Numbered from the stretch's first letter, positions 35,906-44,801 are shown. The stretch: DNA of 64,000 nt from Effusibacillus consociatus (GCF_042652925.1 NZ_JBHSHC010000112.1:278839-342838), one strand, 5' to 3'. Notes: generated from the letters alone by a model not told the origin. Program-made: numbers and translations.

Positions 35906-36562
35906 ATGAACGAACGAGTTGGAGAGATTCGTGAACAAGTGGTAGAGGCGGCCAAGGAGATGTACGAGAGAGGGCTGGTCGCCTCTGTCTGGGGCAACGT
36001 ATCGGCAAGGGTGCCTGATACCGGGCTGGTTGTCGTCACTCCAAGCGGAGTCGATTACCGGATCATGCAGGCAGAAGATCTGGTGGCGGTCAACTTGGAG
36101 TCAGGGGAAGTGGTCGAAGGCAAACTGAAGCCGACGTCTGAACTGCAAATGCACTTAGCGATTTTGCGAGCTAGACCGGATGTAAATGGTGTCATGCACA
36201 CGCACAGCATTTACGCTTCTGCATGTTCTGCCGCTCATAAGGAGATCCCGCCGATCGTGGAAGACCTGGCGCAGGTGGTGGGCGGACCGGTTTCCGTTGC
36301 CCGATATGCCCTTCCCGGAACAGCGGAGCTTGGGGCGAACGCGGTCAGAGCGCTTACTAAAAAAGGAGCCGTATTGCTTGCCAACCACGGAGTGGTAGGG
36401 GTCGGTCCCGATATCATGGAAGCACTTCGCGTGTGCACGATCGTGGAAAAAGGGGCCCAGATCTATGCGATTGCCAAGATGATCGGCTCGCCGGTTCTTT
36501 TATCGCATGACGATGTGGAATACCTGCGTGAAACATATCGGGATCATTATGGTCAGAAATAG
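35906..36562 (+). CDS. Class II aldolase, candidate methylthioribulose-1-phosphate aldolase
   Basis: A 218-residue class II aldolase/adducin protein of the fuculose-phosphate aldolase type. The zinc site is visible: Glu in TSELQMH, two His in MHTHS, and a third His in LLANHG. In a cluster with mtnP and mtnA and without mtnB/W/X/D it most likely cleaves methylthioribulose-1-phosphate or 5-deoxyribulose-1-phosphate to dihydroxyacetone phosphate and an aldehyde (DHAP shunt). MtnB dehydratase belongs to the same fold, so that is the alternative. Confidence 0.8.
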   Translation: MNERVGEIREQVVEAAKEMYERGLVASVWGNVSARVPDTGLVVVTPSGVDYRIMQAEDLVAVNLESGEVVEGKLKPTSELQMHLAILRARPDVNGVMHTHSIYASACSAAHKEIPPIVEDLAQVVGGPVSVARYALPGTAELGANAVRALTKKGAVLLANHGVVGVGPDIMEALRVCTIVEKGAQIYAIAKMIGSPVLLSHDDVEYLRETYRDHYGQK

Positions 36563-36574
36563 GAGGGGAACTGG

Positions 36575-37864
36575 GTGGCCACACTCATCAAAAATGCGAC
36601 GATTCTTACAATGACTGAAGAATCATGGATGGATAAGGGGTATATCGTACTGGAGGACAATCGGATTCAAGAAGTGGGTTCCGGCGATTATACAGGGACC
36701 CAGCCGATGGAAAAAGAAATTGATGCTTCCGGCAAAGTGGCAATGCCTGGATTGGTGAACACACATGGCCATGCAGCGATGGTTCTGCTTCGCGGCTACG
36801 CTGATGATCTTCCGCTGATGGAATGGCTGCAAACGAAATGTTGGCCGATTGAAGACAAAATGACGGAAGAAGATATCTATTGGGGAACTCAATTGGCCAT
36901 CCTCGAAATGCTAAAGACAGGTACAACTTGCTTTACAGACATGTATTTTCACATGGACGCAGTAGCCCGTTCCGTGGAAGAAACCGGTATCCGGGCCGTA
37001 CTGTCCCGCGGTATGATCGGGTTTCCACAAAAAGGAGAGCAAGCGATTGCCGAAAGCCGTGCGTTCGTGAAAAAGTGGAACGGTGCGGCGAACGGACGAA
37101 TTAGAACATTACTCGGCCCGCACGCCCCTTATACGTGCCCTCCCGATTATTTGAAACGGGTCGTTGAACTGTCTGAGGAATTGAACGTTCCGCTGCAGAT
37201 TCATTTAAGTGAAACGTCGGGAGAAGTTGAAGGCTGTATGGCTGAGCACGGATGCACTCCGATTCAACTCATGGAACGGGTGGATCTGTTTCAGCGGCCA
37301 ACACTGGCTGCGCATTGTGTGCACGTGACAGATGAAGACATTGATATTATGGCACGATACGACGTTCGTGTCGCTCATAATCCCGATTCGAACTTAAAAC
37401 TGGGCTCAGGTGTGGCACCAGCCGTGAAAATGCTGCAAAAAGGAGTCACAGTTGGGCTGGGAACGGATGGAGCCGCTTCGAACAACAATCTTGACATGTT
37501 CGAAGAGATGCGTCAAGCGGCTATGATTCATAAAGGAGTCGGATTGGATCCGATTGCCGTTTCCGCTTTCAAGGCGCTTCAGATGGCCACGGTTGATGGA
37601 GCAAGAGCGGTCTTCCTTGAAGAAAAGCTAGGCACGCTTCAGGCGGGAGCGATTGCAGATCTGATTTTGATCGATTACAATCGTCCTTATTATTATCCGC
37701 GTCACAACCTGATTGCCCATCTGGTGTATGCTGGCCAATCAGGTGATGTAACGGATGTAATCATCGATGGCAAGCTTGTCGTGGAGAACCGTAAAGTGTT
37801 GACCATGGACGAAGAGAAAATTTACCGGGAAGTGGAAACGGTTTGCAATCGACTGTTTTCGTAG
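36575..37864 (+). CDS. mtaD: MTA/SAH deaminase family amidohydrolase
   Basis: A 429-residue TIM-barrel amidohydrolase. The HxH metal motif is NTHGHAAM (residues about 66-70), followed by metal His residues in QIHLSE and AAHCVHV and the Asp in LGTDGAASNN. The family deaminates methylthioadenosine and S-adenosylhomocysteine. GTG start with AGGAGGGG. Its place at the end of the mtnP-mtnA-aldolase operon suggests SAM-by-product salvage. Specificity cannot be read from sequence. Confidence 0.85.
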   Translation: MATLIKNATILTMTEESWMDKGYIVLEDNRIQEVGSGDYTGTQPMEKEIDASGKVAMPGLVNTHGHAAMVLLRGYADDLPLMEWLQTKCWPIEDKMTEEDIYWGTQLAILEMLKTGTTCFTDMYFHMDAVARSVEETGIRAVLSRGMIGFPQKGEQAIAESRAFVKKWNGAANGRIRTLLGPHAPYTCPPDYLKRVVELSEELNVPLQIHLSETSGEVEGCMAEHGCTPIQLMERVDLFQRPTLAAHCVHVTDEDIDIMARYDVRVAHNPDSNLKLGSGVAPAVKMLQKGVTVGLGTDGAASNNNLDMFEEMRQAAMIHKGVGLDPIAVSAFKALQMATVDGARAVFLEEKLGTLQAGAIADLILIDYNRPYYYPRHNLIAHLVYAGQSGDVTDVIIDGKLVVENRKVLTMDEEKIYREVETVCNRLFS

Positions 37865-37868
37865 AAAG

Positions 37869-37910
37869 AAGGAACAATCACCTGCAGCAAAGGGTGATTG
37901 TTCCTTATCT
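37869..37910 (+). terminator. Rho-independent terminator after the mtn cluster
   Basis: AAGGAACAATCACC pairs with GGTGATTGTTCCTT around a nine-base loop, followed by T-rich sequence. Confidence 0.8.
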
Positions 37911-37941
37911 TTCTTGAATAGAGAGGTTCAGTCGGGAAATG

Positions 37942-38121
37942 TTATAGATAGCTGTGCGGATTTCGAGTCTTCAGATCAAAATGCTCGCGATCACTCCACA
38001 GATGGGGATTTGCCCAACTTTCGCAACGAAAAAGATCCTCGCATCCAAGTTCAATTGATTTTTCATGGGCGATCTGTCTGATTCGTTGTACGGGGAGTGG
38101 CATCGGGGTAGAAATCTCCAC
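37942..38121 (-). CDS. Small hypothetical protein of 59 residues
   Basis: A short leftward reading frame from GTG 38121 to TAA 37942. It begins MEISTPMPLPVQRIRQIAHE and continues with GCEDLFRCESWANP. AAAAGGGGGG lies seven bases before the GTG. The composition is that of a soluble acidic-basic mixed protein with two cysteines (positions 27 and 33) and four tryptophan/histidine-rich spots. I recognise no family. It occupies the 380-base gap between mtaD and ypmA. Coding character is inferred from the ribosome binding site and uninterrupted frame only. Confidence 0.5.
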   Translation of the reverse strand: MEISTPMPLPVQRIRQIAHEKSIELGCEDLFRCESWANPHLWSDREHFDLKTRNPHSYL

Positions 38122-38245
38122 TGTCGATCCCCCCTTTTCTGATGTACCTATAGTATCTCTCGCGGGCTTTTCGGTATGTTACAAGGATTTTACCATGACA
38201 GGAGCAAATAGGACGCACAACATGCTACAATAGAGGTGATCAACG

Positions 38246-38446
38246 TTGGATGCACATCAGCTGGATACGCATGAGTTGGAGGTTTTGGCAACAGTACAGG
38301 TGGAAACCGACAATTTCTACAAGATTGTAGACTTTTTAAACAGAACACTTAAACCGTACAAACTTATTTTCGGACTTTCCAAAGCAGAAGACGGTTCGCT
38401 TTGGATGTCGATTTACGAGTCTACGGAGCATACAACAAGCCATTGA
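38246..38446 (+). CDS. ypmA: YpmA-like DUF4264 protein
   Basis: A 66-residue protein with the DUF4264 pattern (LATVQVETDNFYKIVDFLNR ... LIFGLSKAE). TTG start with GAGGTGAT six bases upstream. As in B. subtilis it lies immediately before tseB (ypmB). In B. subtilis dinG is directly upstream, whereas here about 14 kb has been inserted. Function unknown. Confidence 0.82.
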   Translation: MDAHQLDTHELEVLATVQVETDNFYKIVDFLNRTLKPYKLIFGLSKAEDGSLWMSIYESTEHTTSH

Positions 38447-38473
38447 AGCTGAAGCACCAAAGAGGGGAAACTG

Positions 38474-38989
38474 ATGAAGAAGATTGTTTGGACAAGCTTG
38501 CTTGTGGTTGTCACTCTGATTTTCGGGTCTTTATTTTTACTTCGGGAACTCACTGCCGCTCAGATGCCTGATTTGAAAACAGCTGCCCGAATTGCTGTCA
38601 ATAATTCCGCATTGCAAAGAATTGATTCGGCACAACCTTATACGGGCGGACCTTTTTGCTACGTCTTGACGGGTCAGGACAAACTTGGCCGGGCGATGAT
38701 GGTATTTGCCACGAAAGACAAGGTGCTTGGCTCTGAGTATCTTGACAAGGGACTATCGGCGGCCGATGCGGAGCAAAAAGCCAGGCAGGCTTCCGGCTAT
38801 TCTGAAATTAACACGGTAACACCTGGCATTATTGATCCCAACGACAAGAATTCATTTGCGGGCAAGGCATCCGGAAGATTCGTTTGGGAGATCTATGGAA
38901 TCAATGCCCAGGGTCAAAAGCTATATACGTACTTGGACTTTTACAATGGAAACGTACTCTCGTCCTATACCTTGCAGCAGACCAAGTAA
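38474..38989 (+). CDS. tseB: TseB-like (YpmB) membrane-anchored protein
   Basis: A 171-residue protein with one N-terminal signal anchor (about residues 5-27) and an extracytoplasmic DUF5590 domain (about 40-165, including PFCYVLTGQDKLGRAMMVFA). B. subtilis TseB binds PBP2A and modulates cell wall elongation. Synteny (ypmA-tseB) supports orthology. Confidence 0.85.
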   Translation: MKKIVWTSLLVVVTLIFGSLFLLRELTAAQMPDLKTAARIAVNNSALQRIDSAQPYTGGPFCYVLTGQDKLGRAMMVFATKDKVLGSEYLDKGLSAADAEQKARQASGYSEINTVTPGIIDPNDKNSFAGKASGRFVWEIYGINAQGQKLYTYLDFYNGNVLSSYTLQQTK

Positions 38990-39150
38990 ACAGGCAGGCG
39001 TCCCAAAAAGGGGGGCCTGTTTCTCGTTTTTCCTTCCAGCGACTGGTCAACATTACCGCTGAAAAGGCAGATAGGGTATGGTATACTTATTCTGTTCCTC
39101 ATTATGTAAACTGTGCGGACGCTTAACCATAAATGAAAGAGGGTGTACCC

Positions 39151-39693
39151 ATGTCTCGTATACGATTAATGCCGACGTTACTGTTCTTGACCGCATCGTT
39201 GCTTCTGTTTTTCGGAGGATGGATTCTGTACCGGGATTATGGTCTGATCCGCCCTCTGCAAAAAGAGTTGATCGGCACGCAACAAGTCAATTCAGTCGAC
39301 GTAAAGCTGAGCGGACCTCAGAAAACAATCGAAGTTTCATTGAATCAAGTTGCCGATTTACAGACCGCTTACCGATCGATCAAGACGAAAGCGGGTAAAA
39401 TTCTTGATCAGGAAGTAACCATTGAACTCAAGGATAAACGGACGCCTGAATTGGAAACGCTGTATCAATCCTATCAGCCGATGATCTACGAAGGTCTTGC
39501 AAAAGGATCATTCACCGAAATGATTGAAAAGCTGCAAGCGCGCGGCCAGAAAGACGGCTTAAGCCGTGCCGCTGTTACTATGGATCGTGAGAATCTGTAT
39601 ATTCAACTCGAAAAAGGCGATCATTTTCTGTATGAAGTGATTTCGTATCGTATTGGTGAACCCAGTCAGCAACAGGGGGTGAAGTCGATATGA
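39151..39693 (+). CDS. Single-pass membrane protein paired with an FtsH-like protease
   Basis: A 180-residue protein with an N-terminal membrane helix (about residues 7-26) and a soluble, mixed alpha/beta exterior domain. The frame also contains ATG 39133, but GAGGGTG six bases before 39151 favours the later one. Its stop overlaps the start of the FtsH-like gene (ATGA). No family recognised. Since that protease lacks the exterior domain of FtsH, this protein may supply it (inference). Confidence 0.72.
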   Translation: MSRIRLMPTLLFLTASLLLFFGGWILYRDYGLIRPLQKELIGTQQVNSVDVKLSGPQKTIEVSLNQVADLQTAYRSIKTKAGKILDQEVTIELKDKRTPELETLYQSYQPMIYEGLAKGSFTEMIEKLQARGQKDGLSRAAVTMDRENLYIQLEKGDHFLYEVISYRIGEPSQQQGVKSI

Positions 39694-41177
39694 TTCGGGA
39701 AGCGGGAATTGGAATCTCAATTGCTGCAGCTGTATTTTTTGCTTATCAGGGCTATAATATTCTTCCTTTTTTGCTTCTGATTACCCTGATATTTGCAGTT
39801 TCTGTGCTGGTGGAAAAAAGAGGGACAGTATCCACCGGACATGCGGAAATTGCAGCTTCCCATAAAGTCGAATTTGATAATATCGGCGGTCAGGAAGCCG
39901 CTAAGCGGGAATTGATGGAAGCGTTGGATTTCCTTCGTTACCGGGATAAAATTAAAAAACTTGGCATCCGGCCGCTCAAGGGAATTTTGCTGACAGGCCC
40001 ACCCGGTACCGGTAAGACGTTGATGGCGAAAGCGGCTGCAACTTATACAGACTCCGTTTTTGTTTCGGCCAGCGGCTCTGAATTCGTAGAGATGTATGTA
40101 GGTGTGGGTGCTTCGCGAGTGCGCGAATTGTTCAAGAAGGCAAGAACCTTGGCCAAGAAAGAAGGCAAGGATTCAGCGATTATCTTCATCGATGAAATTG
40201 ACGTCGTCGGCGGGAAACGCGGCGGCGGGCAAGGTCATCAGGAATTCGATCAGACGCTGAATCAGCTGCTGACCGAAATGGACGGAATGCAGACCACGTC
40301 CAATCCGCTTGTTTTGGTGGTGGCTGCTACAAACCGCGTTGATATGTTAGACCCCGCACTGCTTCGTCCGGGCCGGTTTGACCGTCAAATTAAGGTCGAT
40401 TTGCCTGATAAAGAAGGCCGCCTGCATATTCTGAAGATCCAAACGGCAAACAAGCCGTTAGCGGAAGATGTGGATCTGTCAGCGATCGCCAAAGAAACTT
40501 ACGGATTCTCCGGAGCACAATTGGAAAGCCTTACAAATGAGGCGGCCATTCTGGCGCTGCGTGAAGATGCATCGAAGATTGAGACCCGCCATTTGCGCGA
40601 AGCGGTTGATAAGGTCCTGCTTGGAGAGAAAACAGGAAAACGCCCTTCGGCAGAAGAGCTTATTCGGGTGTCGGTACACGAACTTGGCCATGCGATTGCT
40701 TCCGAATCAGTCCGCCCCGGGTCCGTTGCTCATATCACAATCGCACCGCGCGGCAATGCACTTGGGTTCGTGCGCCAGGTTCCTCAGCATGATTCTTATC
40801 TGTATACGAAGGATCAGTTAGAGGGTCAGATGAAGGTTGCATTGGCGGGAGCCGTTGCAGAGGAATTGATTTTTGGCAACCGTTCAACTGGAGCCTCAAA
40901 TGACTTTATGCAGGCTTCAAATCTTGCTCGAACACTGGTTTCTTGCGGACTGTCGAATCTGGGTATCGTGGACGCTGACAACCTTCAGCAAAAGGTCCTG
41001 GATGAAGAGATTCGTCGCATTCTGGCAGACATCGAAAAGCAAACTTTCGAATTGCTTCAACCGTACATCAAGGGAATCGATGAATTGTCCAGAACTCTTG
41101 TTGAAGAGGAAAGTATGTCAGGTGAAAGATTCCGCGAGTGGATGAAGCAGCAGAGAAACCAATCAGTGGTGGTATAA
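39690..41177 (+). CDS. FtsH-like membrane AAA+ metalloprotease
   Basis: A 495-residue protein. Two closely spaced N-terminal membrane segments (about residues 5-20 and 24-40) precede an AAA+ module with Walker A GPPGTGKT (Lys109), Walker B IIFIDEID and the second region of homology LLRPGRFDRQ. The M41 peptidase site is His330-Glu-Leu-Gly-His334 with Asp405 as probable third ligand. FtsH is usually about 640 residues with a 70-residue exterior domain between its membrane helices; that domain is absent here. Probably a paralogue rather than the housekeeping FtsH. Confidence 0.88.
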   Translation: MIREAGIGISIAAAVFFAYQGYNILPFLLLITLIFAVSVLVEKRGTVSTGHAEIAASHKVEFDNIGGQEAAKRELMEALDFLRYRDKIKKLGIRPLKGILLTGPPGTGKTLMAKAAATYTDSVFVSASGSEFVEMYVGVGASRVRELFKKARTLAKKEGKDSAIIFIDEIDVVGGKRGGGQGHQEFDQTLNQLLTEMDGMQTTSNPLVLVVAATNRVDMLDPALLRPGRFDRQIKVDLPDKEGRLHILKIQTANKPLAEDVDLSAIAKETYGFSGAQLESLTNEAAILALREDASKIETRHLREAVDKVLLGEKTGKRPSAEELIRVSVHELGHAIASESVRPGSVAHITIAPRGNALGFVRQVPQHDSYLYTKDQLEGQMKVALAGAVAEELIFGNRSTGASNDFMQASNLARTLVSCGLSNLGIVDADNLQQKVLDEEIRRILADIEKQTFELLQPYIKGIDELSRTLVEEESMSGERFREWMKQQRNQSVVV

Positions 41178-41181
41178 CAGG

Positions 41182-41221
41182 AACCGATTCAAGAGTGATT
41201 CACTCGTGAATCGGTTTTTTG
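41182..41221 (+). terminator. Rho-independent terminator after the FtsH-like gene
   Basis: AACCGATTCA and TGAATCGGTT enclose an inner GAGTG-ATT-CACTC stem, followed by a T-run. Confidence 0.88.
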
Positions 41222-41311
41222 ATACATACTCTGACTTTTGTAACAGTTTCCTTTTGCTGCTCTTTGTGGTACTTTGAATGTGAATTTGTACATCAAACGG
41301 GGGGACTCTGG

Positions 41312-42601
41312 TTGAAAACGACCATTCAGAATGTGGGGCAGTTTGTTGGTCAGGAAGTAGTTATTGAGGGCTGGCTGTGGAACAAACGCTCCAGCGGCAA
41401 AATTCAATTTCTGCAGCTCCGGGACGGAACCGGTTTTATTCAAGGGGTTGTGGTGAAAGCGGAAGTTCCTGCTGAAGTATTTGAAACATCTGATAGGCTG
41501 ACACAAGAATCATCTGTCCGGGTCAAAGGAGTAGTGCGTGCCGATCATCGTGCTCCCAGCGGTTTTGAATTGACTGTGACGGATGTCGAACTTGTTGCGC
41601 TGGCGACCGAATATCCGATTACACCGAAAGAACATGGTGTCGATTTCTTGCTGGATCACCGTCATTTATGGATTCGTTCGCCACGGCAGAGGTCGATCCT
41701 CAAAATCCGTGCAGAAATTATAAAAGCGATCCGGTCCTATTTGGACGGAAACGGCTTTGTTCAAGTCGATTCGCCGATTTTAACTCCATCATCTTGCGAG
41801 GGAACGACCAATCTGTTTCAAACCAAATATTTCGATGAAGATGCGTATCTGACCCAGTCCGGACAGCTTTATATGGAAGCTGCCGCCATGGCGCTCGGCC
41901 GGGTTTATTCATTCGGCCCCACCTTCCGTGCGGAGAAATCAAAAACGAGACGTCATCTGATCGAGTTCTGGATGATTGAACCGGAGATGGCATACTGTAC
42001 GCACGAAGAAAACATGGTCATTCAAGAAGGTTTGGTGCAGCATATTGTTCGTCATGTATTAGAAAACTGTAAGCTGGAATTAAAAATGATCGAACGGGAT
42101 ACAAAACCGCTCGAAAATGTGATTTCGGGTCCTTTTCCGCGAATTACATATGACGATGCGGTGAAGCTTTTACAGGAAAAAGGACATGATTTCCCATGGG
42201 GAGAGGACTTTGGCGCGCCTGATGAGACAGAAATCGTTCAGCACTTTGAACGTCCCGTTTTTATTGAAAAATTCCCTGCGAAGATCAAAGCGTTCTATAT
42301 GCAGCCGGATCCGAACCGTCCCGAAGTTGTGCTGGGGGCTGATCTGTTGGCTCCTGAAGGATACGGAGAGATTATTGGCGGTTCGCAGCGGATTCACGAT
42401 CCTGAACTGCTGCAGGAGCGATTTGCGGAACATGAACTTGGCGATGCGTACAATTGGTACATGGATCTGAGAAAGTACGGAACCGTTCCGCATTCCGGGT
42501 TTGGGATCGGATTGGAGCGTACGATCGCTTGGATTTGCGGATTGGATCATGTGCGGGAAACCATTCCGTTCCCTCGTTTGTTGAATCGTATCTATCCGTA
42601 A
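41312..42601 (+). CDS. asnS: Asparaginyl-tRNA synthetase
   Basis: A 429-residue class IIb synthetase. The N-terminal OB-fold anticodon-binding domain (VVIEGWLWNKRSSGKIQF) is followed by the catalytic core: motif 2 PTFRAEKSKTRRHLIEF and motif 3 GFGIGLERT. The start is TTG at 41312, eight bases after GGGGGG, and gives the usual length; the frame is open to 41219. No T-box leader is seen in the 90 bases after the preceding terminator. Confidence 0.95.
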   Translation: MKTTIQNVGQFVGQEVVIEGWLWNKRSSGKIQFLQLRDGTGFIQGVVVKAEVPAEVFETSDRLTQESSVRVKGVVRADHRAPSGFELTVTDVELVALATEYPITPKEHGVDFLLDHRHLWIRSPRQRSILKIRAEIIKAIRSYLDGNGFVQVDSPILTPSSCEGTTNLFQTKYFDEDAYLTQSGQLYMEAAAMALGRVYSFGPTFRAEKSKTRRHLIEFWMIEPEMAYCTHEENMVIQEGLVQHIVRHVLENCKLELKMIERDTKPLENVISGPFPRITYDDAVKLLQEKGHDFPWGEDFGAPDETEIVQHFERPVFIEKFPAKIKAFYMQPDPNRPEVVLGADLLAPEGYGEIIGGSQRIHDPELLQERFAEHELGDAYNWYMDLRKYGTVPHSGFGIGLERTIAWICGLDHVRETIPFPRLLNRIYP

Positions 42602-42694
42602 AAAATGGTCTATCGGTTCATGCCAGTTTCGACAGGATTTGATATACTTAGATCTGAGTGGAGATAGATCATCCATGATCTAAAGGACGGGTGT

Positions 42695-43813
42695 ATGATG
42701 AACGATTCGACAATGATATCGACTCGCATCGAGAAAGAGTACAATCCGATACGCAATGAATGGGAGACCCGCATTCAATTTATCACCCATGACAATGCTT
42801 TGTACTCCGGGTTTTTGGCAGAAATTCCGCCGATGCATTTGCATACGCTCATCTGTCTCTCTTTGTTTATGAAGGATAACGGGAAAATCGAAATTTCGGT
42901 TGCGGATTTGGCCCGCGCCCTGGGGATCTCATTCCAATTGGCCAAAAAGCGAATTGATGAATTGATCGGATTCCGGTTCCAGGGACAACCGGTAGTTCAT
43001 ATTAACAAAACACGTGATGCGAATGACAAGGATCGGGTCTCCTTATCAATCCTCCCTGTTTCACCCATCACCTTTGTTGATGAAAGGGAAGAGAGTAAAC
43101 CTGAGTCTTTCTCCCCAAAGAATTCTGATTACCTGTTCGAATTCTCGCGTCTGACGTTTGGGCTTGACCGGCTTTCGGAGCAGGAGAAGGAACTTCTCGT
43201 TACGCTCCAGAACTACCCATATGAACTGCCGCCGCAGGTAATTGAAGTGTTGGTTGAACACGTGAAGGAATATAAGCAGGTTTTCGATCAGCAGTATATT
43301 CGGATGCTCGCGTCCTCTTGGTCCAGTTCCGGCATTTTGACCCGTAAGCAGGCTGAAAAGCGGGTTGAAGAAATGAAAAAGGTGGCAAATCCGGCCAAAG
43401 CGGAGGCACCCGAAGCCTACTTGCTTCAATATCTGCGCGAACGGATTCGGAAACAGCCGTCTGCCGTTCAGATCAATATGATTTTTCAATTGTTGGAGGA
43501 GCCGTTTCAACTGGAACCGGGATGCATTGAGGTGCTGATTGATCACGTGGCAGCACAGATTACGCTAACCAAAGGGAAGCCGGATTTTCCCAAAAAATAC
43601 GTGGAAGTTGTGGTGCAGGACTGGTTGGAACGGGGGGTCCGCACGCGGGAAGCGGCGATACAAGAAGTGGAAGAATGGAACAAGCGATATTCGATGAAAC
43701 CAACCGATTCCTTGGACAAAAAGGAAAAAAATCAGATGCCTTCCAAAACACAGGGCTTTTCAAAGGTGAAAAGCGAGTATTTGGATAAGCTTCGAAAAGC
43801 CGGGCTGAAGTAG
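42695..43813 (+). CDS. DnaB/DnaD-like replication initiation protein
   Basis: A 372-residue protein with an N-terminal winged helix (about 50-115) and two DnaB_2/DnaD-type helical domains: about residues 140-225 (YLFEFSRLTFGLDRLS) and 235-330 (YLLQYLRERIRKQPSAVQI). The one-winged-helix, two-repeat layout matches B. subtilis DnaB more than the shorter DnaD. It occupies the place of dnaD after asnS, and a DnaI-like gene follows by 11 bp. Likely role: recruiting the replicative helicase to origins or stalled forks. Confidence 0.8.
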   Translation: MMNDSTMISTRIEKEYNPIRNEWETRIQFITHDNALYSGFLAEIPPMHLHTLICLSLFMKDNGKIEISVADLARALGISFQLAKKRIDELIGFRFQGQPVVHINKTRDANDKDRVSLSILPVSPITFVDEREESKPESFSPKNSDYLFEFSRLTFGLDRLSEQEKELLVTLQNYPYELPPQVIEVLVEHVKEYKQVFDQQYIRMLASSWSSSGILTRKQAEKRVEEMKKVANPAKAEAPEAYLLQYLRERIRKQPSAVQINMIFQLLEEPFQLEPGCIEVLIDHVAAQITLTKGKPDFPKKYVEVVVQDWLERGVRTREAAIQEVEEWNKRYSMKPTDSLDKKEKNQMPSKTQGFSKVKSEYLDKLRKAGLK

Positions 43814-43824
43814 GAGGAAATCGG

Positions 43825-44799
43825 ATGGAGAAGCTCACACCAATCGGTTCATTGTTGGGAAAACCATCATTTCTAAATAAACGATCCAGCTCGCTTGACC
43901 CTGACATGATTGAGCGGCCAAAAGACTATTGGGAAAAAATCTTCCCTGAATTACAAACGGCAGATCTGCCGCATGAGTTTTATACCAGCAGTACGTCACT
44001 ACAGCTCCTGCACATTTACCTGGATCGAAAAAAATGTGAAGGATGTCAGGGGTTCGCCTCCTGCCCGAAAGAAGAAGATGCAAAAGGCCATCAATTTTCG
44101 ATCGGATTGACAGAAACAGGGTTGATCCAACAGGTAAACAAATGTGATTTTTATCGGGAGCATTTGGCAAAGGAACAGGAAAAGCGGCTGTGGACCTTTT
44201 CCGGTTTAAGCGAAGGCCATCGTCGGATGACGTTTGAGAACTATCCGGATGAACAGAAAAGAGTAAACCGTGAGCTGTGCACAAAAGCATTTCAGTTTGC
44301 CAATGAATACGTTCCCGGATCCGACATGAAAGGCCTCTACATTTACGGGGGATTTGGAACGGCAAAAACGCATTTGGCGTGTGCAGTCTTAAATCGTTTG
44401 ATCACCCGGAAGATCCGTGTGCTTTATGTGCAGGCCGAAAAAACTTTTGCTGCATTGTCCGATCTTTATTTTCGCGAAAACCGGGATGGATTGCCCACTC
44501 GTTCCGAAATTCTGGACAAATACATTTCAGCCGATGTGTTGGTTATTGACGAACTCGGACATGAAAATGTGAATGAATCGTCGATTTGGGCATTATACAC
44601 CATCCTCAATGGACGGGAACCGGAACGTAAGCCGGTCATCATCACATCAAACTTTTCCGCAATTGAACTTGCGGAGCGCTATGTCAGCCGTGCCTCAGGG
44701 GAGACCAGCAGACGGGCGGAAGCTCTGGTCTCCCGTTTGTTGTGGTTAACCGACCAGTATGAAATGCTTGGAGAGGATTATCGTTCACGGGAACTGTAA
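43825..44799 (+). CDS. dnaI: DnaI-like primosomal helicase loader
   Basis: A 324-residue AAA+ loader. The N-terminal domain has a zinc-binding set of cysteines (C-E-G-C-Q-G-F-A-S-C ... KCDFY, about residues 72-110). The ATPase follows with Walker B VLVIDELGHE and a sensor-like VIITSNFS. The Walker A reads GGFGTAKTH: the Gly before Lys181 is Ala180, an unusual change. It is operonic with the DnaB/DnaD-like gene, forming a primosome pair. Confidence 0.85.
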   Translation: MEKLTPIGSLLGKPSFLNKRSSSLDPDMIERPKDYWEKIFPELQTADLPHEFYTSSTSLQLLHIYLDRKKCEGCQGFASCPKEEDAKGHQFSIGLTETGLIQQVNKCDFYREHLAKEQEKRLWTFSGLSEGHRRMTFENYPDEQKRVNRELCTKAFQFANEYVPGSDMKGLYIYGGFGTAKTHLACAVLNRLITRKIRVLYVQAEKTFAALSDLYFRENRDGLPTRSEILDKYISADVLVIDELGHENVNESSIWALYTILNGREPERKPVIITSNFSAIELAERYVSRASGETSRRAEALVSRLLWLTDQYEMLGEDYRSREL

Positions 44800-44801
44800 A
44801 C

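Noticed and set aside
41222..41311. T-box leader for asnS
   Set aside because: No T-box sequence or specifier hairpin is visible; the only hairpin there belongs to the terminator of the preceding gene.
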